A stretch of 64,000 bases of DNA. Source: Antedon mediterranea. Lineage: Eukaryota; Echinodermata; Crinoidea; Comatulida; Antedonidae. The notes beneath the pieces are model-generated. The model was not told the origin of the DNA. It did no database searches and saw only the letters and a list, made by a program, of their open reading frames with translations. This document shows, piece after piece, positions 63,790 through 64,000 of this stretch (its first letter is position 1; each line of letters starts with the position of its first letter). The stretch covers positions 9,497,001 to 9,561,000 of the forward strand of contig NC_092671.1 of NCBI RefSeq assembly GCF_964355755.1. Reading direction: 5' to 3'. The translations under genes were made by a program, and so were the position numbers.

Positions 63790-64000
63790 CTGTAGGTACA
63801 ATATATAAAAATGAAATATATGATGATTTTTCTAAACAAATATCACTCTCCCATTGTAAGATTCACATCTATAATTAATTCTAAGTAAAAATTGCTTCTT
63901 TACCAATCCACTAACAAATCTATAAAGAATACTTTTCACATCTGTTTAAAGTTAAATTTTATTTTCCCATGGAGGGAGAGTTAGGAACATATTTCCTAAT

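Overview
The window is nuclear DNA of an AT-rich animal genome: spliced genes with short exons and GT-AG introns, many dispersed repeats, and no bacterial features. Recurrent AGGCCTA-type words, one PEAK-family and one HMG20-family gene, and tRNA-derived SINEs suggest an invertebrate deuterostome, most likely an echinoderm. That assignment is inference from style; nothing in the window proves it.

Layout. (1) 1-11,540, plus strand: a LIV-1-type ZIP zinc transporter (SLC39 family), eight coding exons joined in frame (628 aa). (2) 12,006-24,916, minus strand, convergent with the first: DHX29, the DExH-box RNA helicase of translation initiation, 28 coding exons that join in frame without a gap (1,415 aa). 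(3) 27,554-33,151, minus strand: a PEAK1/PRAG1-family pseudokinase scaffold, three coding exons (1,598 aa) preceded by a 3' splice site, so its first exon lies further upstream, possibly at 51,259 after an 18-kb intron. (4) 33,152-51,258: AT-rich non-coding DNA holding a complete 3-kb Penelope-like retroelement (45,932-48,980) with an intact 857-aa RT/GIY-YIG ORF, direct repeats, a 195-bp-arm palindrome and a 12-bp target-site duplication. (5) 52,497-56,050, plus strand: an HMG20A/B (iBRAF/BRAF35) homologue, eight coding exons (362 aa). (6) 58,853 to the window end, minus strand: the 3' part of a leucine-rich-repeat gene, possibly LRRC71-like.

How the genes relate. The ZIP transporter moves zinc across membranes; DHX29 assists 43S scanning on structured mRNAs; PEAK proteins scaffold tyrosine-kinase signalling at adhesions and the cytoskeleton; HMG20 proteins bind DNA and work with LSD1-CoREST. 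They are not a pathway. However, PEAK (minus) and HMG20 (plus) lie head to head, as PEAK1 and HMG20A do on human chromosome 15q24, which suggests ancient microsynteny.

Repeats explain much of the rest: a roughly 150-bp MITE family with termini AAGCTCTGTCTACACTATCA (eight copies or fragments), several TTAA-bounded inverted-repeat elements, an element family with TTAATAGGGG-like termini, tRNA-headed SINEs, and LINE 3' ends sharing a GCGCTATATAA-(ATT)n tail with the SINEs. All exon coordinates were derived by hand from splice-site consensus, reading frame and similarity to remembered family members; none was checked with software or transcripts.
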